Source: SAR324 cluster bacterium SAR324-CTD7B (GTDB lineage: Bacteria; SAR324; NAC60-12). Taken from it: 34,474 nucleotides of DNA. The translations under genes were made by a program, and so were the position numbers. The notes beneath the pieces are model-generated. The model worked only from the letters and a program-made list of their open reading frames with translations. It made no database searches and had not been told where the DNA came from. Below are positions 7,461-15,043 of this stretch, one piece after another. Positions within the stretch are counted from its first letter, which is position 1; each line of letters begins with the position of its first letter. Location: NCBI GenBank assembly GCA_002082305.1, contig LSNO01000062.1, positions 1 through 34,474 on the forward strand, written 5' to 3'.

Positions 7461-8630
7461 ATGCCCGCATTTGAAAAAGAAGAATACGAAATCCGCATTT
7501 CAAAGGTGCGGAAAAGTATGGATGAAAAAAATATTGAAGTACTGATCGTCACGGATCCGTCCAACATGGCATGGTTGACCGGTTACGACGGTTGGTCGTT
7601 TTATGTGCATCAGTGCGTGGTACTGTCGTTGGAGAGGGAGCCGTTTTGGTATGGACGTGGAATGGACGCCAACGGAGCAAAACTCACGGTGTTCATGCAG
7701 CACGAAAATATCATCGGTTATCCGGATGATTATGTGCAGAATCCCGAGAAACATCCGATGGATTATTTAAGCGAGATTCTCACTGAAAAGAACTGGGCAC
7801 AAAAAACAATTGGAGTAGAAAAAGACAATTATTATTTTTCTGCATCCTGTCTGGAATCTTTGCAGAGAAATTTAGTACAGGCAAATTTTGTTGACTCAAC
7901 CGGACTAGTCAATTGGCAGCGCACCGTGAAATCTCCAAGAGAGTTGGAATTCATGCGCAAAGCGGCGAGGATTGTGGAAAAAATGCACGCACGTATTTTT
8001 GAAGTGATGGAACCCGGCATGCGTAAAAATGATTTGGTAGCAGAAATTTATCATTCGGGAATTACAGGTGCGGAAGACGCGGGCGGAGATTATGCGGCGA
8101 TTGTACCAATGACTCCAACCGGCGCAGATGCCTCGGCTCCGCACTTGACTTGGGACGATCAACCAATTCCGAACAACTCCGGAACTTTTTTTGAAATTGC
8201 CGGATGTTACCGGCGCTATCATTGTCCGCTTTCCCGCACCATTTATTTGGGCCAGCCGCCGCAAAAGTATTTAGATGTTGAAAAGGCTGTTCTGGAAGGA
8301 ATTGAAGCAGGTTTGGAAGCAGCAAAACCCGGCAACTTCGCGGAAGATATTGAAGCGGCTTGGCGCAAAACAATTTCAAAATATGGTTATGAAAAAGAAA
8401 GCCGCTGCGGATATGCCATCGGATTAAGCTACCCTCCGGATTGGGGCGAACGGACGGTCAGTTTCCGCAAAGGCGACAAAACGGTGTTGGAACCAAACAT
8501 GACCTTTCACTTTATGCCTGCACTTTGGTTTGACGATTGGGGATTGGAAACAACCGAAAGCATTGTTATCACAGATTCTGGTGTGGAAACTCTGGCGAAT
8601 GTTCCCCGTAAGTTGTTTGTCAAACCATGA
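7461..8630 (+). CDS. Ectoine hydrolase-like M24 (creatinase-fold) enzyme
   Basis: 389 residues; best recognised as DoeA/EutD, which opens the ectoine ring to N-acetyl-diaminobutyrate. It has the creatinase-like N-terminal domain (1-160), with WYGRGMDANGAK and HPMDYLSE segments I associate with ectoine hydrolases, then a pita-bread M24 domain (165-389). The usual metal ligands are mostly replaced: FFEIAG (Glu245 for Asp), YHCPLSRT where the second Asp is expected, GYAIG (Tyr318 for His) and MTFHF (His350 for Glu). Only Glu366 fits. This fits a metal-independent creatinase-type mechanism. The start has AAGGA 5-8 bases upstream. None of the usual partners (DoeB/EutE deacetylase, EutC, uptake genes) is in the window. 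A related M24 amidohydrolase or lyase cannot be excluded. Confidence 0.8.
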   Translation: MPAFEKEEYEIRISKVRKSMDEKNIEVLIVTDPSNMAWLTGYDGWSFYVHQCVVLSLEREPFWYGRGMDANGAKLTVFMQHENIIGYPDDYVQNPEKHPMDYLSEILTEKNWAQKTIGVEKDNYYFSASCLESLQRNLVQANFVDSTGLVNWQRTVKSPRELEFMRKAARIVEKMHARIFEVMEPGMRKNDLVAEIYHSGITGAEDAGGDYAAIVPMTPTGADASAPHLTWDDQPIPNNSGTFFEIAGCYRRYHCPLSRTIYLGQPPQKYLDVEKAVLEGIEAGLEAAKPGNFAEDIEAAWRKTISKYGYEKESRCGYAIGLSYPPDWGERTVSFRKGDKTVLEPNMTFHFMPALWFDDWGLETTESIVITDSGVETLANVPRKLFVKP

Positions 8631-8704
8631 ATGGCTTGTAAAAATTTAAATTATTATGAATTGTCATTCAGGGCGAAGTGCAGAGTGGTTTCGGTTATTT
8701 CCTT

Positions 8705-9307
8705 TTAGCGCAACAAAGAATAAGCTGAACCAAAACGGCCGACAACAGTGATCCAACAGAGACCTCCAAACACTACTGCCAGAATTGGAAAGTACTCCGG
8801 AAACAGGCAAATGATGATATAAAATATTATCGTTTCTGTCCCTTCAGTCAGACCTCCCAGATAAAAAAAAGCTTTTTGTCCATGTGCTGCAGATGATATT
8901 CCGTGTTTTTCTGCAATGACTGCAAAAGCCAGAAAAGAGGTCCCGGTGCCGATAAATGAAAAAATTAAAAAAGTTGCTGTCAAACTGTTATTCTCCGGAC
9001 TGGCCAGTGCAAAGCCTACAATTACTGCAGAATAAAAAATAAAATCACAGGTGATATCAAGGTATCCACCTAAATTAGTAACACCGTTTCTGCGGGCAAC
9101 TGCACCGTCAAGTCCATCGAAAAAACGGTTGACCAAAATCAGGACCAGTGCTGCAGGATAGAGTTTTAGCCAAAGCAAAGGTACAGCTAAGAGCCCAATT
9201 CCGAAACCAATGAACGTAATAGAGTTGGCAGAAATTTGGCGGGGGACAAAATTTGCTATGTCATCCATTGTCGGATGCACGACTGTGTTGGCCCAGCGGT
9301 CCACCAT
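8705..9307 (-). CDS. CDP-alcohol phosphatidyltransferase family membrane protein
   Basis: 200 residues. The family joins a CDP-linked alcohol such as CDP-diacylglycerol to a second alcohol to make phospholipids in the inner membrane. The signature is clear: NRFFDGLDGAVARR followed by GGYLDITCD, i.e. D-x-x-D-G-x-x-A-R...G-x-x-x-D-x-x-x-D, with seven rather than eight residues between AR and G. Hydrophobic helices fill the rest (about 30-60, 88-105, 110-130, 150-190). The substrate cannot be told from sequence; it is not plainly PgsA or PssA. It is convergent with the ectoine-hydrolase-like gene (74 bases between stops). The next gene on the same strand starts about 100 bases upstream of it. 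Confidence 0.88.
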   Translation of the reverse strand: MVDRWANTVVHPTMDDIANFVPRQISANSITFIGFGIGLLAVPLLWLKLYPAALVLILVNRFFDGLDGAVARRNGVTNLGGYLDITCDFIFYSAVIVGFALASPENNSLTATFLIFSFIGTGTSFLAFAVIAEKHGISSAAHGQKAFFYLGGLTEGTETIIFYIIICLFPEYFPILAVVFGGLCWITVVGRFGSAYSLLR

Positions 9308-9408
9308 GAGGTTTTTAGTGTTGAGAGTTGGATTTAGGTTTGAATTGTTAAAACAAATTGCCGTATATTTTAGGTCGCAGGAAAATACAGAATCTTACAT
9401 CAAAAGTT

Positions 9409-10662
9409 TCATGCAGTAAGTTCAATGCGGTCAAGGATTGCGTTTGCAATATCTTTTTTGCCAATATGTTTTTGAGGTTCCTGTTTTGATTCCAGCAGCC
9501 ATGCCACCTGTGTTCCATCCTGTTTGAATTCTTCTACACGGTTAGCCACAACCAGTTGAGAACCGCCCTTCTCAGACAAACGGTTTTTTGCAATCTCCAT
9601 CAGTTCTTCATGAGAAATATTTTCTTCATACTTGAAGGTGACCATTTTCAGTTCAGGGAAATGCTGACGAACTTCTTCAATCACCTTTACAGTCGGTACC
9701 AGTTTCAAACTTAACTGTTTCTGATTACTGGGAAGTTTTCCTTCAAAAACTGATTCCGGCTGAAAATCTGCAACTGCAGCTGTAAAAATTCCCCAATCAT
9801 AGTTTCCTTCCTGCAGCGATTCTTTTAAGGTTCTTCTATAATCCTCAAAAGTTGCTGCGGTTTTTGCTTTTATATATTCCGGAGCAGAGCGGCTTCCCTT
9901 GCCGAGAATCAATTCAACTGCCGCACCGCGCATCCATGCTTCACGGGCCAATTGGATGGAAAGAGCACCTGTAAAACGTGTCGTGATCCTTCTGATATTA
10001 TCCACCGGAACAGGAGTTGGCCCCCCGGTGATCAGCAAAGATTTTCCGCGAAGCGGCGACTCGCTGAGTGCCCGGATTGTTGTAGCTACAATTAGCTCCA
10101 GCGGAGCAAGATTGTTTTTTCCATGAGATTGGTGCGGTGGAATCAAGGTAACGCCCATTTCCTGCAAAGTCCGCATTGAACGGGTTAAGATACTGTTATG
10201 CATTGCACCGTGCATTGCCGGGGCAAACAGGACAGGAATTCCTTGTCGTTCCATTCTACCCAGGGCTGCAGCAATTGCTGCAGTGACCACAGAATCTGCA
10301 ATTCCCAAAGACGCCTTATTCAATGTGTTGTACGAAGCAGGAGCAACAACGAAGGCATCGAAAGGTGTGGAGTCACTCAAATGTTCTGCATCCGAAGTAA
10401 AGCCTTCAATGACGGGATTTTGTGAACACCATTCAAGAGCCTCCCTGGCAACATAACGTAATCCTTCAGTCGTTGCATAAACAACTACATCCGCACCTTC
10501 CCTGCGGAAATCACGAATCAGATCCGGCATTCGATAAGCAGCTATGCTTCCGGTTATCAGCAAAGCAATTTGCTTTCCGGATAAATGAGAACCGGTTAAA
10601 CGGACTTCACGGTCTGCAAATTCAGAAGGAGGAGGAGGTTCAAAATTCCAGTTTAATGACAT
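9409..10662 (-). CDS. CoaBC/Dfp-like flavoprotein, atypical decarboxylase half
   Basis: 417 residues laid out as CoaBC: a flavoprotein domain (about 28-200) and a CoaB-like ligase domain (about 203-415). CoaBC makes phosphopantothenoylcysteine and decarboxylates it in CoA synthesis. FMN-binding features are present (LLITGSIAAY, VVAPASYNTLNK, EHL with His94). The ligase half has ITGGPTPVPVDNIRRIT, AAVADFQP and a QLSLKLVPTVKVIEE segment. However, the decarboxylase motif P-x-M-N-x-x-M reads PAMHGAM (His151 for Asn), and the region normally holding the catalytic Cys reads HQSHGKNNLAPLE with no Cys. Either this is a divergent CoaBC using other residues, or a flavoprotein with a changed reaction. 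There are about 25 extra residues at the N-terminus. Confidence 0.82.
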   Translation of the reverse strand: MSLNWNFEPPPPSEFADREVRLTGSHLSGKQIALLITGSIAAYRMPDLIRDFRREGADVVVYATTEGLRYVAREALEWCSQNPVIEGFTSDAEHLSDSTPFDAFVVAPASYNTLNKASLGIADSVVTAAIAAALGRMERQGIPVLFAPAMHGAMHNSILTRSMRTLQEMGVTLIPPHQSHGKNNLAPLELIVATTIRALSESPLRGKSLLITGGPTPVPVDNIRRITTRFTGALSIQLAREAWMRGAAVELILGKGSRSAPEYIKAKTAATFEDYRRTLKESLQEGNYDWGIFTAAVADFQPESVFEGKLPSNQKQLSLKLVPTVKVIEEVRQHFPELKMVTFKYEENISHEELMEIAKNRLSEKGGSQLVVANRVEEFKQDGTQVAWLLESKQEPQKHIGKKDIANAILDRIELTA

Positions 10663-10821
10663 GGAAGATTTAAGGTTACAAGTTTCTTATTTAAAGTTTC
10701 AGTTACCAATAATAACAAAAGCAGATGGATTTATTAAGTGTTTTGTCCATGAAAATCTAAAGAAAATTCAAAATTCGCATATTCATTTTTTTCTTAACCA
10801 GATTTTCAGATTCCAGATTAT

Positions 10822-12162
10822 TCACAAAACAGTTGCCGCCAATTCAGCCAGCGGTGAGCGTTCAACACTTGTAAAGCGTACATGTCCTGCCAACGGGGAT
10901 TCTTTGAAACGCTCAACCAGTGTGCTTAGTCCGTTGGAAGAAAGATTAACTTCTGAATTGTCTATTTGGTTTGGATCACCTGTTAAAACGATTTTAGTTC
11001 CTTCACCAACACGTGTTAATATCGTCTTCATTTCATGTGGAGTCAAATTTTGGGCTTCGTCAACAATCATGTACTGATTTGGAATTGTACGTCCCCGGAT
11101 ATAAGTCAGCGGCTCAACAACCAGCATTCCACGATCCATCAACTCATTGTAACGGTCATGCTTTGAACCATTTTTTGAAGCAGGATTATTGATCAGTAAT
11201 TCCAAATTGTCAAAAATCGGCTGCATCCACGGAGCAAGTTTTTCCTGAGTATCACCCGGTAGATAACCCAGGTCACGTCCCATTGGGAATATAGGGCGTG
11301 AAACCAGCATACGTGAGTAAATATTGTCCACCATTAATTGCTGCAAACCGACAGCAAGAGCCAGTAAAGTTTTCCCAGTTCCAGATATTCCACTCAGTGT
11401 TACCACAGAAATCTTTGGATTCATCAGCAAGGCCAGTGCAAGGCGCTGTTCAGGATTCAGAGGCCTGATGCCCCAAACACCCTGTTCTTTGGGAACCAGT
11501 TCGAACTTCTTCTTACCCTGCTGATATGTAGCTAATATCTGTTCATCTGGAACATCGGTGCAGCTTAAAAGAAGGCCTTCATTTGGATAAAATTCACAAA
11601 TTTCATTTTGATCTGAAAAAACCTCTTCCGGAGAAATATAAGACTGTTTACCGAGGCTCCTTAATTTTTGTTTGCTGACCTCACTTTGACGAATTCCAGC
11701 ATACAGGTTTGAGTCATTCGGTCTTTGCCCATTGTATGAAAGTGTTGGAACATTGAGTGTGTTAGCTTTTGTTCGTAAATTTTCGTCCTGTGAAACAAGG
11801 ATAAGATCCTTGTTTTTTTGACTCAACATCCAGGCAACAGCCAGGACTCTGTTGGAAATTCGTTTCAAATTGAGGCTGTACGGCAGCAAACCCGATTCTG
11901 GTTCTGTAAGCTCAATTCGTAATTTTCCTCCATTCGGCAGGGAAATACCTTCTACTAAACTACCATATTGCCGGCATTCATCTAACATTTGACTGACAAT
12001 TTGAGCAGAGCGCCCTTTTTCTCCCAAATCCAGCTTCAGTGAATCCAGTTCTTCAAGAATTGTGACTGGAATTACAATCTCTTTATCCGGAAACTCGAAA
12101 AGAGCTCCCGGTGTACAAAGCAGCACGCTGATGTCAAGAACGTAAACAGATACTTGGTTCAT
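10822..12162 (-). CDS. PIN-PhoH fusion ATPase (PhoH2 type)
   Basis: 446 residues. The N-terminal PIN ribonuclease domain (about 5-145) begins with VYVLDISVLL (Asp10) and keeps acidic residues in EELD (around 38-40) and SQDENLR (Asp126). The C-terminal PhoH domain (about 230-446) is a P-loop ATPase with Walker A GISGTGKT (258-265), SRPIFPMGRDLGYLPGD, a Walker B MIVDEAQN and a sensor-like LTGDPNQID. PhoH2 proteins are thought to be RNA helicase-nucleases of toxin-antitoxin origin, but full-length PIN-PhoH proteins are also widespread housekeeping genes. No antitoxin-sized gene sits next to it: the CoaBC-like gene starts 160 bases downstream and 359 bases separate it from the divergent TerB-like gene. 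The cellular role is not known. Confidence 0.92.
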   Translation of the reverse strand: MNQVSVYVLDISVLLCTPGALFEFPDKEIVIPVTILEELDSLKLDLGEKGRSAQIVSQMLDECRQYGSLVEGISLPNGGKLRIELTEPESGLLPYSLNLKRISNRVLAVAWMLSQKNKDLILVSQDENLRTKANTLNVPTLSYNGQRPNDSNLYAGIRQSEVSKQKLRSLGKQSYISPEEVFSDQNEICEFYPNEGLLLSCTDVPDEQILATYQQGKKKFELVPKEQGVWGIRPLNPEQRLALALLMNPKISVVTLSGISGTGKTLLALAVGLQQLMVDNIYSRMLVSRPIFPMGRDLGYLPGDTQEKLAPWMQPIFDNLELLINNPASKNGSKHDRYNELMDRGMLVVEPLTYIRGRTIPNQYMIVDEAQNLTPHEMKTILTRVGEGTKIVLTGDPNQIDNSEVNLSSNGLSTLVERFKESPLAGHVRFTSVERSPLAELAATVL

Positions 12163-12521
12163 ACTTATTTTTGCAGGAAAATAAGAATGTTCTCAGTGTA
12201 AACAGATTGAAACATGAGGAAATAATAATTTTTATATTTGATCTCAAAACAGGAATTTGCACAGGAATATCACCTTGCACTAGAATTCATTCTAAACCAG
12301 ATCTTTCAGAACATCAATGAAAGAGCAGTTTCTGTCAGGACGGGATATGCTGTTTTCAGCATTTAATTATGGTCTGAGAATAAAATAATTAACATTAACT
12401 TGTTCTTCAATGAGAAAAAATCAGGAATTTTAAACTCATTTTCTTGCGCTTTGCGGAAAACTCAGTTAATAAGGTTAGTGAAAAGAATTCTACTCTTCAT
12501 TTTAAGTCAGCTAAGGAAAAA
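12163..12521. other. Divergent intergenic region, phoH / terB-like
   Basis: About 359 AT-rich bases between two divergent genes. A TTG codon at 12444 is in frame with the TerB-like gene, but the ATG at 12522 has a far better ribosome site. A 15-base stretch (TTTAATTATGGTCTG, 12362-12376) also occurs 152 bases before the dksA-like gene. No convincing promoter pair, terminator or hidden gene was found. Confidence 0.4.
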
Positions 12522-12989
12522 ATGGAATTTCAATTAACATCCGGTTTACAACCGGAACTGCTGGAAGACGACCAGAAGCAGTGGCTTGCCTATGCGATCT
12601 GCGGTGCAATAACATCCGATGGTTCAGTTGCTCCCGAGGAGCTTGAATACCTTGAACGGGCACTCGCTTTTTTACCCTCTGAGACAGAAGTGAATAACAT
12701 GATGCGGGCCGTGAAAGACCAAAAGCTTCCGGAATTAGACCGTTTTCCCGGTGCAACGAGAGAAATGGAAGTGAAAATATTCATCGACCTGACCTCAGTT
12801 ATTTCTGTTGACAATGTCCTTGGTGCAAACGAAATCGACTATCTTCTGCACATTGGCCGTAAGCTCGGTTTTGGTCGAGAATTTGTCCGGGTTGTCATCC
12901 GCTGGGCCAGCGAGGGAATTGTCTGGAGACGTAAAATGCAGCACCTTATTGACGCAGGAAGTTCACTTGAAGCAGAATATACAGATTAA
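12522..12989 (+). CDS. TerB-like / DjlA N-terminal-like helical protein
   Basis: 155 residues from an ATG preceded by AAGGA at 5 bases. A longer form using TTG at 12444 would add 26 residues but lacks a ribosome site. The body is all-helical, with an Asp-rich TerB-type hairpin around AYAICGAITSDGSVAPEELEYL and a second similar turn at DLTSVISVDNVLGANEIDYLLHIGRKLGF. That matches the two-fold layout of the TerB/DjlA N-terminal fold, in which the acidic loops can bind metal. The C-terminus has an amphipathic WASEGIVWRRKMQHLI. No signal peptide, so it is cytoplasmic. No ter operon partners lie nearby, so the role is open. Confidence 0.65.
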   Translation: MEFQLTSGLQPELLEDDQKQWLAYAICGAITSDGSVAPEELEYLERALAFLPSETEVNNMMRAVKDQKLPELDRFPGATREMEVKIFIDLTSVISVDNVLGANEIDYLLHIGRKLGFGREFVRVVIRWASEGIVWRRKMQHLIDAGSSLEAEYTD

Positions 12990-13017
12990 CCGCCAGCCTG
13001 CTCTCCAAAAATTGATG

Positions 13018-13058
13018 ACAGAATTTCTGCAATTTTCGGGACCGCAGAGATTTTCTGT
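13018..13058. terminator. Possible hairpin between convergent genes
   Basis: ACAGAATTTCTGC (13018-13030) and GCAGAGATTTTCTGT (13044-13058) form an imperfect inverted repeat with a 13-base loop. It lies just beyond the stop of the minus-strand secreted-protein gene, in the gap between convergent genes. On the minus strand a short CAATTTTT follows some bases later. Termination activity is only a guess. Confidence 0.3.
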
Positions 13059-13064
13059 TCAAGA

Positions 13065-13883
13065 TTATTCTGGCAGAATGAGACTGGTCAGAACGTGTCT
13101 GGTTTTTCCTGCTTTGAACTGCAGCAGATGGTAGGGAGAGGCTGCTGCAAAGGTAAATTCAAAATGAGTTTTTTCCCGAGGCAGAAGGGCGCGTAACAAT
13201 CCGGATTGCGGTGAAACCAGAATCGTGTGTGCATTCATGACTCCAAGCGGAGTGTCCATTCTGATTTTTTCCTGTGGTTCAGCCCACATGCTGATCATGC
13301 TCATTGAACGTGGGAGTCCTTTTTTTTCCAACTCAAGGGCCAGCAGCGGGATAAAAAGGGTGAAGGAAAAATTTTTGGTCTGCAGAATTTGTTTTAAATA
13401 TTTTCGCAGAAAAAAAATAACGACCTCAAAAGGAACCGCATTTTCGGCGCTCAAGTTTGTTTTAAACTCCAGAATCTGCCCGTCTTCTACTAGTCTGGTG
13501 TGCATGATTTGTCCGGTATAGCTGTTTGTTATCCGGAACTCCTTTCGCAAATCCTCTTCCTCATACCATTTTGGAATACCGGAATCTGCATCAAACCAGA
13601 GCGTCTTTCGGGTAAAAACTTCGCCATCAGTCTTTGTGTTTTCATTTTTTTCAACAACGAACCGGGTTCCTTCCTTTATCAATGTTTCGTAGCGGAAATG
13701 GCTCTTCCCTGTTATTTTAGAACTCTCCAAATTCAAGTGCTGAAATGAAGACTCGGTACCCGGCAGCAATTCACTGAGGTAGCTTTCCTGACCGAAAATT
13801 GCAGTTTCAGTCAGCAGAAATCCAGTCATGTAAAGGCAACAAATAAAAATTGATTTACTGCACTTATTATTTATCTGCTGCAT
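13065..13883 (-). CDS. Exported protein of unknown function (DUF3108-like layout)
   Basis: 272 residues. An N-terminal signal peptide (basic start, hydrophobic about 11-27, cleavage near AIFGQ) predicts export. The mature part is rich in beta-strand-like alternation: HFRYETLIKEGTRFVVEK, TRKTLWFDADSGIPKWYEE, and a late THFEFTFAAASPYHLLQFK. Attempts to match a family led only to a loose resemblance to periplasmic DUF3108-like proteins, so I do not assign a function. Its ATG overlaps the stop of the upstream zinc-ribbon gene (TGATG, one shared base), so the two are almost surely translated from one transcript. Confidence 0.75.
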   Translation of the reverse strand: MQQINNKCSKSIFICCLYMTGFLLTETAIFGQESYLSELLPGTESSFQHLNLESSKITGKSHFRYETLIKEGTRFVVEKNENTKTDGEVFTRKTLWFDADSGIPKWYEEEDLRKEFRITNSYTGQIMHTRLVEDGQILEFKTNLSAENAVPFEVVIFFLRKYLKQILQTKNFSFTLFIPLLALELEKKGLPRSMSMISMWAEPQEKIRMDTPLGVMNAHTILVSPQSGLLRALLPREKTHFEFTFAAASPYHLLQFKAGKTRHVLTSLILPE

Positions 13884-14059
13884 CAGTTATAAGCTCCTTC
13901 ACATTTTCGACAAATATTCCAATTGGTTTTTATATGTGATACATCCACAAGGCATTGGCGGCAAACAACTTCTTTGCAGCGCTGGCAAATCATTTTATGT
14001 GCCTGGAAACGTGAAATCACTTTACCGCAAATATTACAATTTTCCGCAAGTCTTCTCAC
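13883..14059 (-). CDS. Small Cys-rich zinc-ribbon protein, 58 residues, GTG start
   Basis: A minus-strand frame from GTG at 14059 to TGA at 13885-13883 encodes 58 residues with four CxxC pairs: CNIC, CQRC, CRQC and CRKC, with His21 and His42 as possible extra ligands. Eight regularly spaced cysteines suggest two zinc sites, a cross-brace layout like FYVE/RING-type mini-domains or a double zinc ribbon. The GTG is the best start: upstream in-frame codons are only ATT/ATA before a stop, and an AGG lies about 11 bases before it. It overlaps the downstream exported-protein gene in a TGATG junction. It would be cytoplasmic. The function is unknown; protein or RNA binding is a guess. Confidence 0.75.
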   Translation of the reverse strand: MRRLAENCNICGKVISRFQAHKMICQRCKEVVCRQCLVDVSHIKTNWNICRKCEGAYN

Positions 14060-14490
14060 TATTCTATACCTGATCCTAATTGTTTCATTTTATCAAAATC
14101 CTGTTGAATAATTAAGAGGACACGATACTTAATTTAAACAATAATTAAACATCATTTTCACAAAATTCTCCAAACACAGTGAGTCATTATTATGACAAGT
14201 TGTTTTTTCTGGCGCAAGTGCAATGCAAAAGCCGGTTTTTTACTCACGCATTTAATTATAATAATTTTTGCAAAAGAAGCCTTTTGAACCAGTGTATTGC
14301 CGGCAGGAACAGTTGTCCGGAGGTTTAATTATGGTCTGGTTTTGTTCATACAAAAAATATTTTTTTGCTTTATCTTCAGAAAAGCTTTAATTGGATTTGA
14401 TTTTGCAGAAAGAATTTGCTTAAATTTGACTGTACGTAATAATAATGGTGTTTACCCCAACATGTAATACTAACAAATAATTAAGCTGTC
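14060..14490. other. Divergent intergenic region, zinc-ribbon gene / dksA-like gene
   Basis: 431 bases of strongly AT-rich DNA. I see TTGCTT near 14416 followed by TAATAAT-like sequence near 14440 that could promote the dksA-like gene, a short palindrome TCATTATTATGA near 14184, and the 15-base sequence TTTAATTATGGTCTG (14324-14338) shared with the region before the TerB-like gene. No gene is supported here. Confidence 0.4.
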
Positions 14491-14880
14491 ATGGAAGATA
14501 TAAAGCGCCTGTTATTGGAAGAGAAGGCGGCACTACTCTCCGGGATTCAGGAGAAAAAAGAAAATAAAACCGAAATAAATAAGGATATTGGCGACGCCAT
14601 CGATTCTTCTGTAGAAGAACAGAAACGGGAGTTGGATCTGTTACTGCAGGATAGAGAACAGGCAAGACTTACAGGAATTGAGATTGCCCTTAAACGAATT
14701 GAATCAGATGACTTCGGATACTGCGACGAATGCGGCGAGGCAATTTCCAAGAAACGGCTGCTGGCTGTTCCCCTGGCAAGAATGTGTATCAATTGTCAGT
14801 CAAATGAAGAACGCAGCCGACTTGCGCAGAATACATTTTCCCGTGCAGATTACTCCAGTCAAATATTAGTTGATGATTGA
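14491..14880 (+). CDS. DksA/TraR-family zinc-finger regulator
   Basis: 129 residues. The family inserts a coiled-coil tip into the RNA polymerase secondary channel, often with ppGpp. A long helical stretch (1-70) contains DIGDAID, where the acidic tip residues Asp32 and Asp35 correspond to the DxxDxA tip, although the Ala is one place early. The C-terminal zinc finger is complete: CDEC (Cys78, Cys81) and CINC (Cys99, Cys102). It is shorter than E. coli DksA (151) and similar to the short DksA/YocK-type proteins. It is a single-gene unit ending at a clear terminator, directly before the flagellar block. No strong Shine-Dalgarno sequence is seen. Confidence 0.92.
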   Translation: MEDIKRLLLEEKAALLSGIQEKKENKTEINKDIGDAIDSSVEEQKRELDLLLQDREQARLTGIEIALKRIESDDFGYCDECGEAISKKRLLAVPLARMCINCQSNEERSRLAQNTFSRADYSSQILVDD

Positions 14881-14948
14881 TTTCTCTATGCACTCAGTGC
14901 TCTGAGTTTATCGAATAAACTGTCAAATAAAACCTGCCTGAACACCTT

Positions 14949-14975
14949 AAAAAGGGATGCAGAATCCCGTTTTTT
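14949..14975 (+). terminator. Intrinsic terminator after dksA-like gene
   Basis: GGGAT (14954-14958), a GCAGA loop and ATCCC (14964-14968) are followed by GTTTTTT, with A residues before the stem. This is a classic rho-independent terminator 70 bases past the stop codon. A smaller hairpin (ACTCAG-TGCT-CTGAGT, 14892-14907) stands between the stop codon and this site. It separates the regulator from the flagellar genes. Confidence 0.85.
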
Positions 14976-15002
14976 ATGTGTCTATTAATAATAATCCTAT
15001 GT

Positions 15003-15029
15003 AACAAGTGCCGTGTTTTGCGGCTTGTT
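15003..15029 (+). promoter_or_regulatory. Leader hairpin 14 bases before fliR
   Basis: AACAAG-TG-CCG and CGG-CTTGTT pair around a TGTTTTG loop, ending 14 bases before the fliR ATG. No Shine-Dalgarno sequence is visible for fliR. The inner bases (TGCCGTGTTTTGC) also look faintly like a sigma-54 -12 element, but the conserved GG at -24 is lacking. It may be a translational or protein-binding element. Confidence 0.35.
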
Positions 15030-15043
15030 AATTCCTTTACTTT

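Noticed and set aside
10661..11077. Plus-strand frame beginning between the CoaBC-like and phoH genes
   Set aside because: Lies mostly antisense to the PhoH domain and has an irregular composition; no support for a gene.
10822..12162. PhoH as part of a toxin-antitoxin pair
   Set aside because: No small antitoxin-like gene is adjacent or overlapping upstream.
15008..15024. Possible sigma-54 promoter before fliR
   Set aside because: The -12 TTGC fits but the nearly invariant GG at -24 is missing, and the bases are better explained by the hairpin.
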